64,000 bases of DNA from Aldrovandia affinis (GCA_029706075.1 JAINUG010000070.1:248001-312000); one strand, 5' to 3'. Positions 53,401 through 62,575 are shown, counted from the stretch's first letter. Made by a program: numbers and translations. Notes: generated by a model from the sequence alone, not told the origin.

Positions 53401-55478
53401 GGTTGTACCCTGGAGCAAAGTACTTAATCTGAATTGCTTCAGTAATTATGCAGCTGTATAAATTGATTGTATGTAAAGAAATATAAACTGTAAGTCTCGC
53501 TAGATAAGATCATACAATCAACAGTAAAGGTGTTACCATTTATACAATTCTGGATTCATTCGAAAAAGCTTGTCAGCACAAGTCAATATTATGATGCAGT
53601 TAAAGGTAAGTGTCAACAAATTGTTTCAATGGATTGTTTTATGGATGAACTAACAACTACAACAAAAAATATTAGAGTGCAACAATATCAACCTGGTTCA
53701 CTGCACATGGATGGATATACTGTAATTTCATTTTCTCCTAATTTAGTGTATAGTTTGAAAACACCAATAGTATCAAACTGCAGTCCCTCCAGTTAGTAAC
53801 ATTAAGTCCTCTTTTGGGTTAAAATAACTAAGTACCCGGCCTCCTGGGTAGTCTAGTCGTTACAACATTCGACGCTGGTAAAGACCTTAAAACCTTAAAA
53901 CCTTAATTGGGAACAAAATCTTTGGCAAGAGGCAGGATCCTGTTAAATTTCAGGATCTTGATCAAATCCTGCAAAAACACAGGGTCCTTGTAAAGATTAT
54001 ATTCAGGAATTCAATCCTGTGAAGGATCATAACCAAGATATAGTCCCTGTGAAGGATGTTGACTAGGATTACATTTTTGTTATTAACGGGGCCTTTCTGT
54101 GTGGAGTTTGCATGTTCTCCCCGTGTCCGCGTGGGTTTCCCCCAGGTACTCCGGTTTCCTCCCACAGTCCAAAGACATGCACGTAGGTATGAATGTGTGA
54201 GTGAATGGTGTATGTGCCCTGCAATGGATTGGCGACCTGTCCAGGGTGTATTCCTGCCTCTTGCCCAATGCATGTTGGGATAGGCTCCAGCCCCCCCGCA
54301 ATCTTGACCAGGAATACGCGGGTTAGATAATGAATGAATGAAGATCAATATAGCTGAATCAGGATTTCTCCTTTTGAATCTTAATAGAAATAATTTTTGG
54401 AACCGTATCCTGTTCATGTACAGTGTGCACTACTTTAACTTTTTTGCCTGTACTTGATATAAGAAATATAGAGCATATAGAATATACAGTATGTGTGTGA
54501 GTTCTGAATAGTACATAATATATACTATTAAGTGTGTGTGTGTGTGTTTTACATTAATCTATGTGAGTGTTTGATAGTAGTGTGTGCAAGGTAATGTATG
54601 AATTATGCCCCATTAAATAACTGGCTCATACAATTCCCTTGTGTAATGAGTGCATAGCTCAGGTGGTGGCCTGGGTGTATAGCAGCAGTGGTTGGGCGCA
54701 TGTGCTTCAGAGGAGAACATGTGCTTGTCTGTAATCTCACAGATTTGTGGAGGATGTTGCAGTTATTGGATTGACCTACAACTATGATTGGGCATTCAAA
54801 AAGAAAAATATCCTTTCAGGGCACAGTCATGCTCTGTTGCCTGCAATGTCTCTTCCTTGCAACACCTAACCTTAGTTCAGTTACCAGCCTTACCTCATCA
54901 CAAAGTCATGGTCATCTATCTGGGGCCCATAAGAAGAACCCAGGAGGTTGTTGGAGTTTGCAACAACGGCACAGGATCGGCAGCGAGAGGGCCCTCTATC
55001 CATGTATTGCTCATCTCCAGGGAATAACTCAAACACCTTCTCCATTACAATTTGGAATGGAGGGGGGACATAGTATGGTTGCAATTTCTGGAGAAAACAA
55101 TAATGATAATAAAGTATAATAGTATGTTAGAATTGCAGATAGAGCATTTACAAAACTTTTCTGATAAGTCAAAATACCAAAATATTATGAAGAATGCAGT
55201 TAACTCACATTCCAGTACTTCACAGTCTCGGCAGAAAGGTTGACATTGTTCTTGGACAACAAGGGATGGATGGCAGCATTAAAATGACTATCAAACCACT
55301 TTGAGATATTTGGTTCTAACAAACAGTGTTTGCAGGCACAATGTCCAGTTTGTTTTTCTTCCTGAACAAAGTCTTCAGTTCTGAACAGAAAACCGATGAC
55401 AATCCAGTAGCCACAAGAAAAAAATATAATAGCTAACATGAAATGAAGGATAACATTCTTTCTCAAAATGAGCTGCAT
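38326..55478 (-). CDS. st3gal1: ST3GAL1-like beta-galactoside alpha-2,3-sialyltransferase, six coding exons
   Basis: Golgi type II membrane enzyme expected to move sialic acid from CMP-sialic acid to galactose of Gal-beta-1,3-GalNAc O-glycans. Splicing six exons (55478-55209, 55087-54894, 43136-42957, 41166-41121, 39717-39601, 38499-38326) gives 326 codons with every junction at GT/AG and in phase; ST3GAL1 proteins are about 340 residues. Features: short cytoplasmic tail, signal anchor 8-32, CACKHC (47-52), sialylmotif L from Cys126 ([20 protein letters not shown]), motif S around Cys252 (KCPSTGIL), motif III HYWE at 285-288 and motif VS His299-x4-Glu304. N-glycosylation sites at Asn57 and Asn187/188. 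Introns are 121, 11757, 1790, 1403 and 1101 bp. Paralogue assignment (st3gal1 against fish-specific st3gal1-like copies or st3gal2) is not settled. Confidence 0.9.
38660..38958 (+). mobile_element. tRNA-derived SINE in intron 5
   Basis: AGCAGTGGTTAGTGACACGG (A-box region) and TGCTGGTTCGAATCCC (B box), a body with GGGCACTGTCG and GAGCAAGGCACTGAACCCC, and a TCTATTCTATT tail. Confidence 0.75.
39484..39556 (+). repeat. (CA)n microsatellite
   Basis: CA-rich run in intron 5, 45 bases from the exon 5 donor. Confidence 0.95.
39601..39717 (-). CDS. st3gal1: st3gal1-like exon 5 (sialylmotif S)
   Basis: Acceptor GGTTTTCAG; encodes [16 protein letters not shown] and [19 protein letters not shown], the CMP-sialic acid and acceptor-binding motif S. 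Donor GATGAG|GTGAGT. A CA microsatellite begins close to the donor side. Confidence 0.93.
39718..41120. other. Intron 4: nothing recognised
   Basis: AT-rich intronic sequence without a supported repeat boundary. Confidence 0.5.
41121..41166 (-). CDS. st3gal1: st3gal1-like exon 4 (46-bp micro-exon)
   Basis: Acceptor TTCTCCAAAG, then [15 protein letters not shown] and donor AAG|GTGGGC. The phase fits exons 3 and 5 exactly, and the VPA-I core matches the family at this point. Confidence 0.85.
41360..41897 (+). mobile_element. Internally deleted Tc1/mariner element
   Basis: Ends TACAGGTAAATGCCAAAATA and TATTTTGGCAGTTACTTGTA are inverted repeats. The remaining plus-strand coding part reads DLNPIEHL, a stop, [14 protein letters not shown], the end of a Tc1-type DDE catalytic domain. 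Only about 540 bp of an expected 1.2-1.6 kb remain. The same TIR type occurs at 52094. Confidence 0.85.
41900..42956. other. Rest of intron 3: nothing recognised
   Basis: AT-rich intronic sequence with short frames only. Confidence 0.5.
42957..43136 (-). CDS. st3gal1: st3gal1-like exon 3
   Basis: Acceptor CTGTGTTAG; the first base completes the Arg codon of exon 2. Encodes [30 protein letters not shown] and [13 protein letters not shown]. Donor AAGC|GTACGT. Confidence 0.92.
43140..44515. other. Intron 2, proximal part: nothing recognised
   Basis: AT-rich; short TG-rich run near 43680. Three overlapping short frames near 43809-44086 have no recognisable domain. Confidence 0.45.
44517..44690 (+). 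repeat. Intron 2 direct repeat, copy a
   Basis: AAGCTTGTCATCACAAGTCA, CAACTACAACAAAAAATAT and GTGCAACAATATC are shared, in order and spacing, with 53563-53745 (about 80% alike). Confidence 0.8.
45003..45107 (-). repeat. Fish dispersed repeat, part 1
   Basis: TAGCTGACACTCTTATCCAG and AGCGACTTACAAGATGTGCA, continued after the Harbinger element (46340-46400, GCAGCTGCATACCGTAC). The family recurs inverted at 46660-46835 and again at 63310-63480. Confidence 0.7.
45571..45681 (+). pseudogene. Harbinger Myb/SANT-like DNA-binding protein, N-terminus
   Basis: [20 protein letters not shown] then AKQVNE starts a Myb/SANT-like domain, the partner that brings Harbinger transposase to DNA. It ends by a stop after 37 codons where sequence has been lost. 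Confidence 0.65.
45725..46102 (-). pseudogene. HARBI1-like transposase, N-terminal part (frameshifted)
   Basis: ATG at 46102. Reads [30 protein letters not shown], then after a frameshift [20 protein letters not shown]. These are the N-terminal signature of HARBI1-type nucleases; the DDE domain is missing. Confidence 0.75.
46457..46534. repeat. 27-bp hairpin
   Basis: 46457-46483 (TAGTGGAGTCTGAAGAGG...) pairs with 46508-46534 with one mismatch and a 24-base loop. Confidence 0.85.
46660..46835 (+). repeat. Fish dispersed repeat, inverted copy
   Basis: GGTATGGTATGCAGCTGCCA, CATGTATTAATGCACATCTT and GTCGCTCTGGATAAGAGGAT, the inverse of the sequence at 45003-45107 and 46337-46400. Together they enclose the Harbinger element and the hairpin in a large inverted repeat. 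Confidence 0.75.
46840..47110 (-). mobile_element. L2-like LINE fragment
   Basis: Minus-strand pieces [15 protein letters not shown] and [33 protein letters not shown] are the thumb region of an L2/CR1-group LINE. Two frames are needed, and both ends are missing. Confidence 0.8.
47111..50085. other. Intron 2, middle part: no gene recognised
   Basis: About 3 kb with only short frames (for example 47719-48000, 48350-48577, 49148-49447 plus), none with a known domain. A perfect 16-bp palindrome GTCCCACTGGTGGGAC lies at 48417-48432, beside GCCACGCCCCCCG; it might be a degenerate transposon end. Confidence 0.4.
50086..50230 (+). repeat. Flanking direct repeat, left copy
   Basis: AATAACATGGTGTACCTAAC, ATACTCAGACTAGAATGC, CCCCTCATATTTGAGAAATT are matched in order at 51655-51780. 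Confidence 0.75.
50404..51575 (+). mobile_element. 5'-truncated RTE-clade LINE
   Basis: The first frame (to about 50985) carries [38 protein letters not shown] (G to R change in the usual VRQGC), [17 protein letters not shown] with the catalytic FADD, and [14 protein letters not shown]. After a frameshift (near 50980) the second continues to 51532 with [33 protein letters not shown] and [13 protein letters not shown], ending before CCAATGACCCTCCGGGG-TTATGGGATAGGAAGG, a 3' end typical of RTE elements. The endonuclease is missing. It lies in intron 2 of the sialyltransferase gene, on the opposite strand. Confidence 0.9.
51655..51780 (+). repeat. Flanking direct repeat, right copy
   Basis: See 50086-50230. 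The two copies, about 75% alike, stand on either side of the RTE LINE but are far too long for a target duplication. Confidence 0.75.
51937..52075 (+). repeat. Minisatellite, four copies of a 34-35-bp unit
   Basis: Unit TATCCAGCTAAAACACTGCT + TCTCTCAGGT + 4-5 variable bases, repeated four times with few changes. Confidence 0.9.
52094..53110 (-). mobile_element. Tc1/mariner element with decayed transposase
   Basis: Left end TACAGGTAACTTCCAAAATA plus AAGGAAACAC matches the TIR at 41360. Transposase reads on minus from 53006 (N-terminus) through pieces such as [14 protein letters not shown]-type catalytic remnants to about 52180 (ILWRDGV region). The opposite TIR was not found. Several stops and frameshifts. 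Confidence 0.8.
52797..53006 (-). pseudogene. Tc1 transposase N-terminal helix-turn-helix
   Basis: [20 protein letters not shown] and [20 protein letters not shown] are the first helix-turn-helix (paired-like) domain of Tc1 transposases. Downstream is a repeated [11 protein letters not shown] that replaces the usual linker. Confidence 0.85.
53350..53510 (+). mobile_element. tRNA-derived SINE fragment
   Basis: CCAGGTTCGATTCCCAGG (B box) followed by GTTGTACCCTGGAGCAAAGT, ACTTAATCTGAATTGCTTCA, the body of a common fish SINE. The A-box end is degraded. Confidence 0.7.
53563..53745 (+). repeat. Intron 2 direct repeat, copy b
   Basis: Partner of 44517-44690; same orientation, 9 kb apart, both within intron 2. 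Confidence 0.8.
54088..54345 (+). mobile_element. SINE, 3' part (second copy)
   Basis: GGGGCCTTTCTGTGTGGAGT to the GAATGAATGAA tail matches the body of the SINE at 27989-28353; the tRNA head is missing. Confidence 0.88.
54894..55087 (-). CDS. st3gal1: st3gal1-like exon 2 (sialylmotif L)
   Basis: Acceptor TTTTCTCCAG; encodes [30 protein letters not shown] and the start of motif L, ending ...DDHDFVM plus two bases of Arg. Donor GATGAG|GTAAGG. Confidence 0.92.
55209..55478 (-). CDS. st3gal1: st3gal1-like exon 1 (codons 1-90)
   Basis: Starts [20 protein letters not shown], giving the signal anchor, then the CAC-x2-C cluster and [14 protein letters not shown]. The ATG is the first in the frame; the preceding sequence is AT-rich 5' UTR or intron. 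Donor AAT|GTGAGT. Confidence 0.88.
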
Positions 55479-55783
55479 TGGTGCTGATGATTTTCATAAA
55501 AATAAAATAAAAGTCTTAAAAAATACAAAAAACCGCAACTTTTTATCATTAACATCAAACAAAAATGAAACTCTTGACATTAAATTTGGCACCAGAACTG
55601 ATGGCTCTGCAGTTCTAATTCCAAGGTAATCTCATAGATATTACATTCAAAATCCAAGGTATCCTTATAAATGTGGCATCACATTCAGAGCTCCGATTGT
55701 GCTGGTGAAATCCTCCCTGTAACAAAGTCACATCCTGTGATCCACCAACAATATGACATGAGTAACATCACATCTCAACTGAA
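55479..55783. other. Upstream of the sialyltransferase ATG
   Basis: AT-rich, probably 5' UTR or a 5' intron. No TATA or GC box recognised within 300 bases, so transcription probably starts further away. Confidence 0.35.
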
Positions 55784-55985
55784 CACACACACACACACAC
55801 ACACATACACTAAAACACACAGACTCACAATCACGCATACACTAAAAAACACACACATGCATACAATCATGCATACACTCCAACACACACATTCATACAA
55901 TCACGCATACACTCCAACACACACATTCATACAATCACACATACACTAAAACACACATACATTTATACAATCAAGTATACACTAA

Positions 55986-56026
<41 letters not shown>

Positions 56027-56215
56027 TCATACAATTACACATACACTAAAACACACACATTCATACAATCATGTATGCACTAAAACACACACACATTCAT
56101 ACAATCACATATACACTACAACACACACACTCACAATCACACATACATTAAAACATGCACACATTCCCAATCATGTACACACTCAAATTCACATGACTCA
56201 CACACTCATTAGTAC
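55784..56215 (+). repeat. CA-rich minisatellite
   Basis: ACACACACATTCATACAATC and CATACACTAAAACACAC alternate with a period near 40 bases, with a pure (CA)n run at about 55988-56022. Confidence 0.95.
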
Positions 56216-57059
56216 ACACTCACACTGACACTCGTTCAGTAACATTGTAAATATTAAAGATTAAATACACAATATTTAAAATGTGGGAAATATTTTAAGT
56301 AGTATATTTTTACACTGTTCAGGTTTGTAACAGATCATTTTACAGAAACCAAACCCTAGCAAAGCGAAAGGAATGCATTTTCACCATCCTCAACTGTAGT
56401 TCCATCTAATCAAATTATGTAACATGAAAAGTACCATAGTTCCTTGTTCTTTGTATCCACAATCAAACAAGTTGCATTAAAGAGTGGTCTGTCATTCATA
56501 TTCTGTATCATAAAAGTAACATATTATCTCTGTTAAAACAGTAGTGGTCAAAGTGAAAAACGTAATATGATGATAAGAACTTACCTCAACTGAAATAATA
56601 CCTCACTTTATGAGTACATTAAGAATATCCTAAGAATACCTCCAAAAATATGAATTCTGTGTTTGTTGAAATGTTGCTGTACTGGTTCGTCATTGCTTGT
56701 TCCTTGCTCCTCAAAAGGTTGGCAGCATTAAATCACCTATTCATGTCTCAAACATGTAGTAGGTGTGTTAAGACCAGTTTTTCCAGTTTAGTGATTACAC
56801 AAACCAAAGGAAGGACTCCTGTTATTTGTCCCAGGTTACATTTGGATAGCATATATTCTAGTAATGGAGTTATTTGCATGTGTGTAAATCATGTTTGCAC
56901 TACAAAAAATAGGCATAACGTGATGCTGACAGTTTGATGTTGAACAGACATAAATAAACATGATAGTGGTCTCTCAGGGTCTTTGCAGATGTTTTGGAAA
57001 AAATCTATAATAATCATTTCTATTGCACACAAAATAATGAAAACATCAAACAATATATG
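56216..57059. other. No feature recognised
   Basis: AT-rich, short frames only. Confidence 0.45.
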
Positions 57060-57335
57060 AACATTTATAACTAATAGGAATTGGACAGCCCTTTGCCTTC
57101 AGAACAGCTTCAGTCCTTCTTGGAATGCTGTTATACAAGTTTTACCTATTTCTAGTGGTATATTGAACCATTCTTCAAGAAGGAAAGCATCCAGCTCTTT
57201 GAGAGATGAAGGTGGTGGAAATCTACTCCGCAATCTATGTTCCAAAACTTCCCAGGGTTCAATGATGTTTAGATCTGGGGATTGGGGAAGTCATGGAAGG
57301 TGTTTGACTTCATCCTGGTATTCATGAAACCACTC
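57060..57335 (-). mobile_element. Tc1/mariner transposase C-terminal relic
   Basis: Minus-strand reading: SPDLNIIEPWEVLEHRLRSR, FPPPSSLKELDAFLLEEWFN, IPLEIGKTCITAFQ. This is the end of a Tc1-type DDE domain (D34E: DLNIIE). TIRs were not identified. It is a different Tc1 lineage from the one at 52.1 kb. Confidence 0.82.
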
Positions 57336-57720
57336 TCACACATAAACACAATTTTGTATTGTCTTGTGGGCAGGTGTTGCACACGATGACGCAACACACA
57401 GGCGTTTCCCTTCCAAATTGGCATGTAGGTGTGACCTCACCTAAAGCAGGAGTGTAGGAGTGGCAATCGGGAGTTTGGGTTAGGGTCTTGCAGCCTCATC
57501 TTTGCTTTGGCCATGTTTCCTTTTTGTTGTTTAATTCTCATTTGAGAATGGAACCGCGATAGAGAAAAGCCTCAGAATATCAGTTTTATGTTTTTTTGTT
57601 TGTCCAAAATTAAAGTGGAGTCCAGAAGGAGCAGATAATAACATAATATATAAGGCTGTTTAACAATAATAATAATAAAAAAGGAGCTTCATGAACACTG
57701 CTTTAACTAATGCAAGTACC

Positions 57721-57815
57721 ACACACACACACACACCTATATATATATATGTATGTATGTTACATGCTGTTACACACAAAGTAATATATATATATATATA
57801 TACATACATATGTAT
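57721..57815 (+). repeat. (CA)n and (TA)n microsatellites
   Basis: ACACACACACACAC followed by ATATATATATAT and ATGTATGTATGT runs. Confidence 0.9.
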
Positions 57816-58333
57816 TGTAGCGATCCAGGTGGGTCGCTATATGTAAATATGTGTGTGGGGCATTGTGGGGTAACTTTGTTGTGTGTTTTTGTTCCCCTCT
57901 ATGTTAGTTAGTGTTATGTGTGGTAAATCATGTTGTGTGTGTTCTTAGTTATAAATATGTGCATGTAAAACCGATGGTCGCGGTGAGCTAAAGGGTAAAG
58001 CCACTGTGACCGACATTCGTTTATTGTTTAGTGCAGTTGCCTGTAATTCATAATTGATGAACACATAAGTGTTCATCATTGAAGAGTCCTTCCTGCGTGA
58101 GGTACTAGTTAATCGCCAATGTGCACCTTGCGTGACCCTTTAGGGACGCGCCTGTTCTAAAGAAAGAAAGAAAAACGATATCTGGGGTTGTGCGGTGTAT
58201 GGGGTACAGATATCCTTACTTTATAATAAAGTGGCAATGGGGCCTTATGGTGTATGAAGCACGTAGCCACATTGAAATTACTGCCTGACTCCATTCGTCT
58301 TCTTGTTGCACTCCACCGCGCATGCTCACTACA
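57816..58333. repeat. LTR-like segment TGTAG...CTACA
   Basis: Starts TGTAGCGATCCAGGTGGG and ends GCATGCTCACTACA. A TATA-like TTATAAATATG is inside. No target duplication is apparent, so a solo LTR is only a suggestion. Confidence 0.35.
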
Positions 58334-58395
58334 ATATTGTAGCGGTGGACACCACGGAATCAAGAATCATGAGATTTTGCTTTTCCATTTTTAGT

Positions 58396-60983
58396 TCTTT
58401 TATTGGTTTTTAAAAAAGTATTTTCACATTTGAAATTCTTCGGTTAAAAGTTGGCATACCAACTAAAGGGGAAAAAAACTAAACAATATTTGGTAACAAT
58501 AGGATAGTGCATTTTTCAAAGACAGGGAAACAACTTAACAAACTAGACTATACAACAGACAGGACTGGAAATACATATAATCTTAAATCAAAACAAGCAA
58601 GAAACAAAAAAACTAAAGTTTGTGCTTGGGCGTTGAGTGCCCAGAGCGCACCTCCTCTGGGGGGGGTGAGCTATATGAGTTATTTCCAGTGGCTCACCCC
58701 CCATTTCCTCCTTGCCCCTCTCTCGTCCTTCAAAAAGTCCACCAAAACTCCGTCCTGGAGGAGGTTTTGAAGCCTCCTCCGGAGAGTGAACAGGTCCACT
58801 GTTTGTTCTTGGAAGACCCTGATGTTCCTTGCCTCCCACAGGACCTGCTTAACGGTGTTAATGATCCTCCACTGGCGCTGCAGCTGCGGGGTCCTACATC
58901 CCTCACGGGGGCCGTACAGGACCCTCTCAGTCGTCAGGGAGGATCTCGGCAGGAGCCTGTTCTGGGAGACAGAGGACACAACAAGGCCCCAGACCCGTCT
59001 GGCCACGGAGCACTCCCAGAACAGATGGTGTACATGTTCCGAGTCAGTGCATCCGTGGGGGCAGTTCTCGGTCAGGGTTAAGTGCCGTCTAAACAGGAAT
59101 GGCCTGGTGGGGAGACAGCCACGAGCAGACATCCATGTTATGTCTTTTTGTTTATTATTTAATGTTTTATGATTTGCATTTTTCCATACAATTTCAGGGT
59201 TTAAGGCTGGGTTGCCCCTCGGGAGCGTCATGGTCTCTCCCGATCTCAAAAAGGACATGATATTTTTGTATGTCCATGAGGGTAACCCAGCCCCGACCAA
59301 TCCCGTCCTAAAGGCAAAATCCCTCAGGGCCCTGTATACATATGGGGGGTCCCAGCTGTATGGCACATTGTGGTCCAGCCCACACAGCCCCATAGATCTG
59401 AGGAAGGGAGTGGCATAGTATTTAGCAAATTTACCAGAGGCCGACTCCCCCCCCAGGGTGTTCTGGACCAGTGCGGCCAGACCCTGTGCCAATATCACTG
59501 ATGTTATATCTGGGACCCCCTGCCCCCTTTCTCCTCCTCTTTCATCAGGGTTGTCCTCCCCAGCCTCTCCATTTTGCTCCCCCAGACAAAGCGAAAGGCC
59601 ATTCTAGCAACAAGTTTGCTAGTGGCTCTGTCCGGGGGAAACAATCGGCCAATATACAGAAGGCTGAGAAGGACTATTGCCTTCAGGACCAGGATCTTAC
59701 CCGTCATTGTCAGGGGCCGTGTGCTCCGGCTCCCGATTTCTTTCTGGATGTGACGGAGGGCCTCCTCCCAGCTCCGGTTCCCTCCCCCGTCATTCTGGAA
59801 GGTGACCCCCAGAAGCTTTATGCCTTCTGTGCGTACAGGGAAAGAACAGGTTAGCGACTCACTCCATGACGGCGACAGGTACAGTTTGCTCTTGCCCCGG
59901 TTGACCAGGGCGCCTGTGGCCACACAGAAATCGTCCACCACCTTTGTAGTGGTGGTGATGGAACGACTATCTGTGCCAACGATGGTGATGTCGTCCATGT
60001 ACGCCATCACCCCGAGCCGCTCCCCACTGCCACCTGGCAGTAGGTATCCCCTGACGTTTTTGTTTCGCTGGATGGCCTGCAGAAACGGCTCGAGGTAGAT
60101 GACGTACAGGAGGGGCGCTAGGGGGCACCCCTGCCTGACGCCGGACCTGATGTCAAATGGGGCAGAGAGGTGCTTGTTGACAACCACCCAAACACATCCT
60201 GGTCCAGCGCCGGAGGGGATTTGGAAAGTTAAACCTCTCCAGCACCCTCTCCAGGCACACATGGCTAACCCTGTCAAAGGCCTTCTCTTGATCTAGACGG
60301 AGAAGGCCTAAAGGGGACCTGCACTCCCCGGAGTGGATAATGATATCTCTCACGAGGAGCAGATTGTCATTTATGGACCTCCCAGGAACACTGCATGTTT
60401 GATTGCGGTCGATCACCACTGGTAGCAGGTCTTGGAACCTCCTCATCAGTGATTTGGCCATGATCTTATAATCCACTGAGAGGAGGTTGATCGGCCGCCA
60501 GTTCCGGAGGTCCTGTATTTCCTCTGCTCCTCCCGACAGAGGGTGGAGAGATGCTGTTTAGTCTGGGTCACTTCCGTACTAACCTCCAGGCCTCAGGCCT
60601 TTAGGAGGCTCAGTCTTTGGAGGGCAGCATTATGGTGGTTATAAGCTGCCCTCCTTTCCTTTGCCTTCCTCCGTCCGACTGCCTGGAAGTAGCCCCGCAC
60701 CCGATCCTTCACCATCTCCCACCACTCTATCGGGGAGTCAAAAAGGGGTTTTAGTGTGACCCACTCCAGGTATCGTCTGGAGAAGGAGAGGCGCACTTTG
60801 GGGTCCTGGAGATGGCTGGTATTCATCCTCCACGGACCCCTACCCACCAAGATGGTCTTCTCCCAGTCCATGGACACGGTCACCCTGTGGTGGTCCGAGA
60901 AGTGCACTGCTCCGATGGTATAGGAGCGCACTCTCAGGCCTGGAGAGAGCAGAAACATATCTATTCTGGAGAAGACATGTCTA
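58396..60983 (-). mobile_element. Tx1/L1-group LINE, 5'-truncated, 13-bp TSD
   Basis: TTCCATTTTTAGT is duplicated at 58383-58395 and 60984-60996. Reading minus: endonuclease end (HFSDHHRVTVSMDW, 60900), RT pieces GRSINDNLLLVRDIIIHSG and LRLDQEKAFDRVSHVCLERV, SGVRQGCPLAPLLYVIYLEP, GVMAYMDDITIVGTDSRS (catalytic MDD), then a C-terminal region with SARGCLPTRPFLFRRHL and CPHGCTDSEHVHHLFWEC (zinc-binding). The 3' end is CCAATAAAAGA at 58396. Two or three frameshifts. Confidence 0.9.
58680..60476 (-). pseudogene. Tx1-group LINE ORF2 (RT and zinc-binding C-terminus)
   Basis: Three frames, 60476-60153, 60277-59504 and 59498-58680, overlap or abut and together cover the polymerase palm, thumb and the C-terminal Cys/His region. 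The breaks at about 60200 and 59500 are single frameshifts. The AYMDDIT box near 59995 is intact. Confidence 0.88.
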
Positions 60984-61483
60984 TTCCATTTTTAGTACCA
61001 CTTCTTTATTACAATAAAGCATGCAGCACAGATTCACACGGGGCACACTCACAACCCATTCGCACACAATGATGGTTGACCGGCACATACTGTACATACC
61101 TTCACACATCATTCTCAACAGGGTAAAAGGGGCTTTCATTCCAGACATATGTGGTACTTTACATCAGAACGTGTACACATTTATTAACATAGCTAGCTAG
61201 TAATCTTACGCTTAGCTGTCCGCAAAGGCCTCTGGGACAGAGTTTCAGTGTTACAGTTTCCTAGGTTACTATTAGCCACCTAGCATGCTAATCTCTACAT
61301 ACAATGGAAGTCAGCTAGCATTTCCGTAGCTAGGCTAGCTGACCCCCGTTACAATACATATCGAAGGCTGTTTGGGAATATGTTTGAATCCTCATTGGGG
61401 TGCTGTTCAGTGAAATATTTTTCTGGTAGACAATAGGTTAAAATCCAATTTCAGTTAATTGTATGTATTGACTGAATTTTTTG

Positions 61484-61517
61484 TTTGTTTGTTTGTTTGT
61501 TTGTTTGTTTGTTTGTT
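61484..61517 (+). repeat. (TTTG)n microsatellite
   Basis: About eight TTTG repeats. Confidence 0.95.
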
Positions 61518-61717
61518 TCATTCTCCCCATCCTCCTCTGAGGAGCCACCCTTGGTCATGACTGTATTAAAGTAGGGCCAAGGTGATTTTGTGTCCAGACT
61601 TCTTTGCCTTCAACATAAAGGTTTGAAATTAGAACTCTGGTGCTAGCTGATGCTGCATTGTACATTTAATTGGGAATTGCTGGTGTATCCACTTGTAACA
61701 TGGATGTGATGTAGAAT

Positions 61718-62575
61718 CAGTGTTGGGGAGTAGCGTAATTACAAATATCGGAATTACTCATTGAACTACATTTTCCAGCAACGTGTGGTAGTTTAATTAG
61801 CCTACTTCCAACGTCTAGTAGCTTTCAAGTAGTTATTATTTCCCTCAATTAGCGGGGTAGCGTGTACAAAAGTTACAAGTTGGATTTCCCCAGCAGCAGT
61901 ATTATTATTATATTTATTAATTTCTTCATGTTACTTCATTTCCAAATTTCACAACTGTTGTTTACTCAACGATTTTCCGCAGAACCTGGCTGTGAACACA
62001 GTATGAAAATCAATTAGCCTATGCAAAAATGCCACAAAGTTGTGCAGCATTTGGCGGTACAAATAGGAGGAACCATAGAAGCAAGGATCGTGGGATAACT
62101 TTTCACTAGAAGCTGCTTATTGTTTACGTTTTAATGGTGTACAACATTTATAAAGACTTATCCTTAATTTTCATTGACAGATCAGAGTTCGCTGAAAAGA
62201 TTTTGTCATCATTGTCAGAGGGAGGTAGCCTACATACTGTAGCCTATTTTCAGTATTGAAAATTAAGAAATTGAAAACTTGATTTTACAGTGTGTTAATT
62301 ACCAGGCATACTCAGTGCTTTGTAATTATCTGCACTTAAAGGTAATTCATTTAGAAGAGCTGAAGTAAAAGTAAGTAAAGCAATGGCCATTTATGTAGCT
62401 ACAGTTATTTTTCCCATAAAGTAATTTAAATGTAGTTAGCTACTTTTGAAAAGTAGTTTTAGTGTAGCTACGTTTCTCACCATGGTAGATTTGCTGTCGC
62501 TTAACTACTTCCAGTGTAGAGTAATTGGTAACTTAGTTAACTACATTTTCAGAGTAACTATTTTGCACAATTATA
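61718..62575 (+). mobile_element. THAP-encoding DNA transposon (degraded)
   Basis: Left end CAGTGTTGGGGAGTAGCGTA; the right side (near 62460-62570) contains inverted GTAGTT/AACTAC-rich subterminal sequence, but a clean right TIR is lost. It encodes a THAP start (62029). Shares a segment with 34690-34810. P-element-like or Kolobok-like transposons carry THAP domains; the superfamily is not settled. Confidence 0.6.
62029..62109 (+). pseudogene. THAP domain, N-terminus (26 codons)
   Basis: MPQSCAAFGGTNRRNHRSKD then RGITFH and a TAG. The THAP C2CH pattern begins M-x-x-x-C-x2-4-C; here the first Cys is present and the second reads Gly, so the zinc site is broken. THAP domains are sequence-specific DNA-binding modules of transposases. 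Confidence 0.7.

Larger units (their letters stand above)
58338..61353 (-). repeat. LTR-like repeat interrupted by a Tx1 LINE
   Basis: Starts TGTAGCGGTGGACACC and ends ACCCCCGTTACA (TGTA...TACA). The minus strand has AATAAAG near 61013. Related copies start at 62902 and 63494. Without the LINE (58396-60983) the repeat is about 415 bp. Confidence 0.6.

Noticed and set aside
55671-55949. Thr/His-rich frame
   Set aside because: Translation of the CA-rich minisatellite.
55784-56215. CRISPR-like array
   Set aside because: Period of about 40 bases, but repeats are simple CA-rich sequence, without unique spacers, in a eukaryotic genome.
57816-58333. Confident solo LTR
   Set aside because: TG...CA ends and a TATA-like box, but flanks show no target duplication; kept only at low confidence.
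58620-59172. Plus-strand frames of 128-153 codons
   Set aside because: Antisense of the Tx1-group LINE ORF2, which has recognisable RT and zinc-binding motifs.
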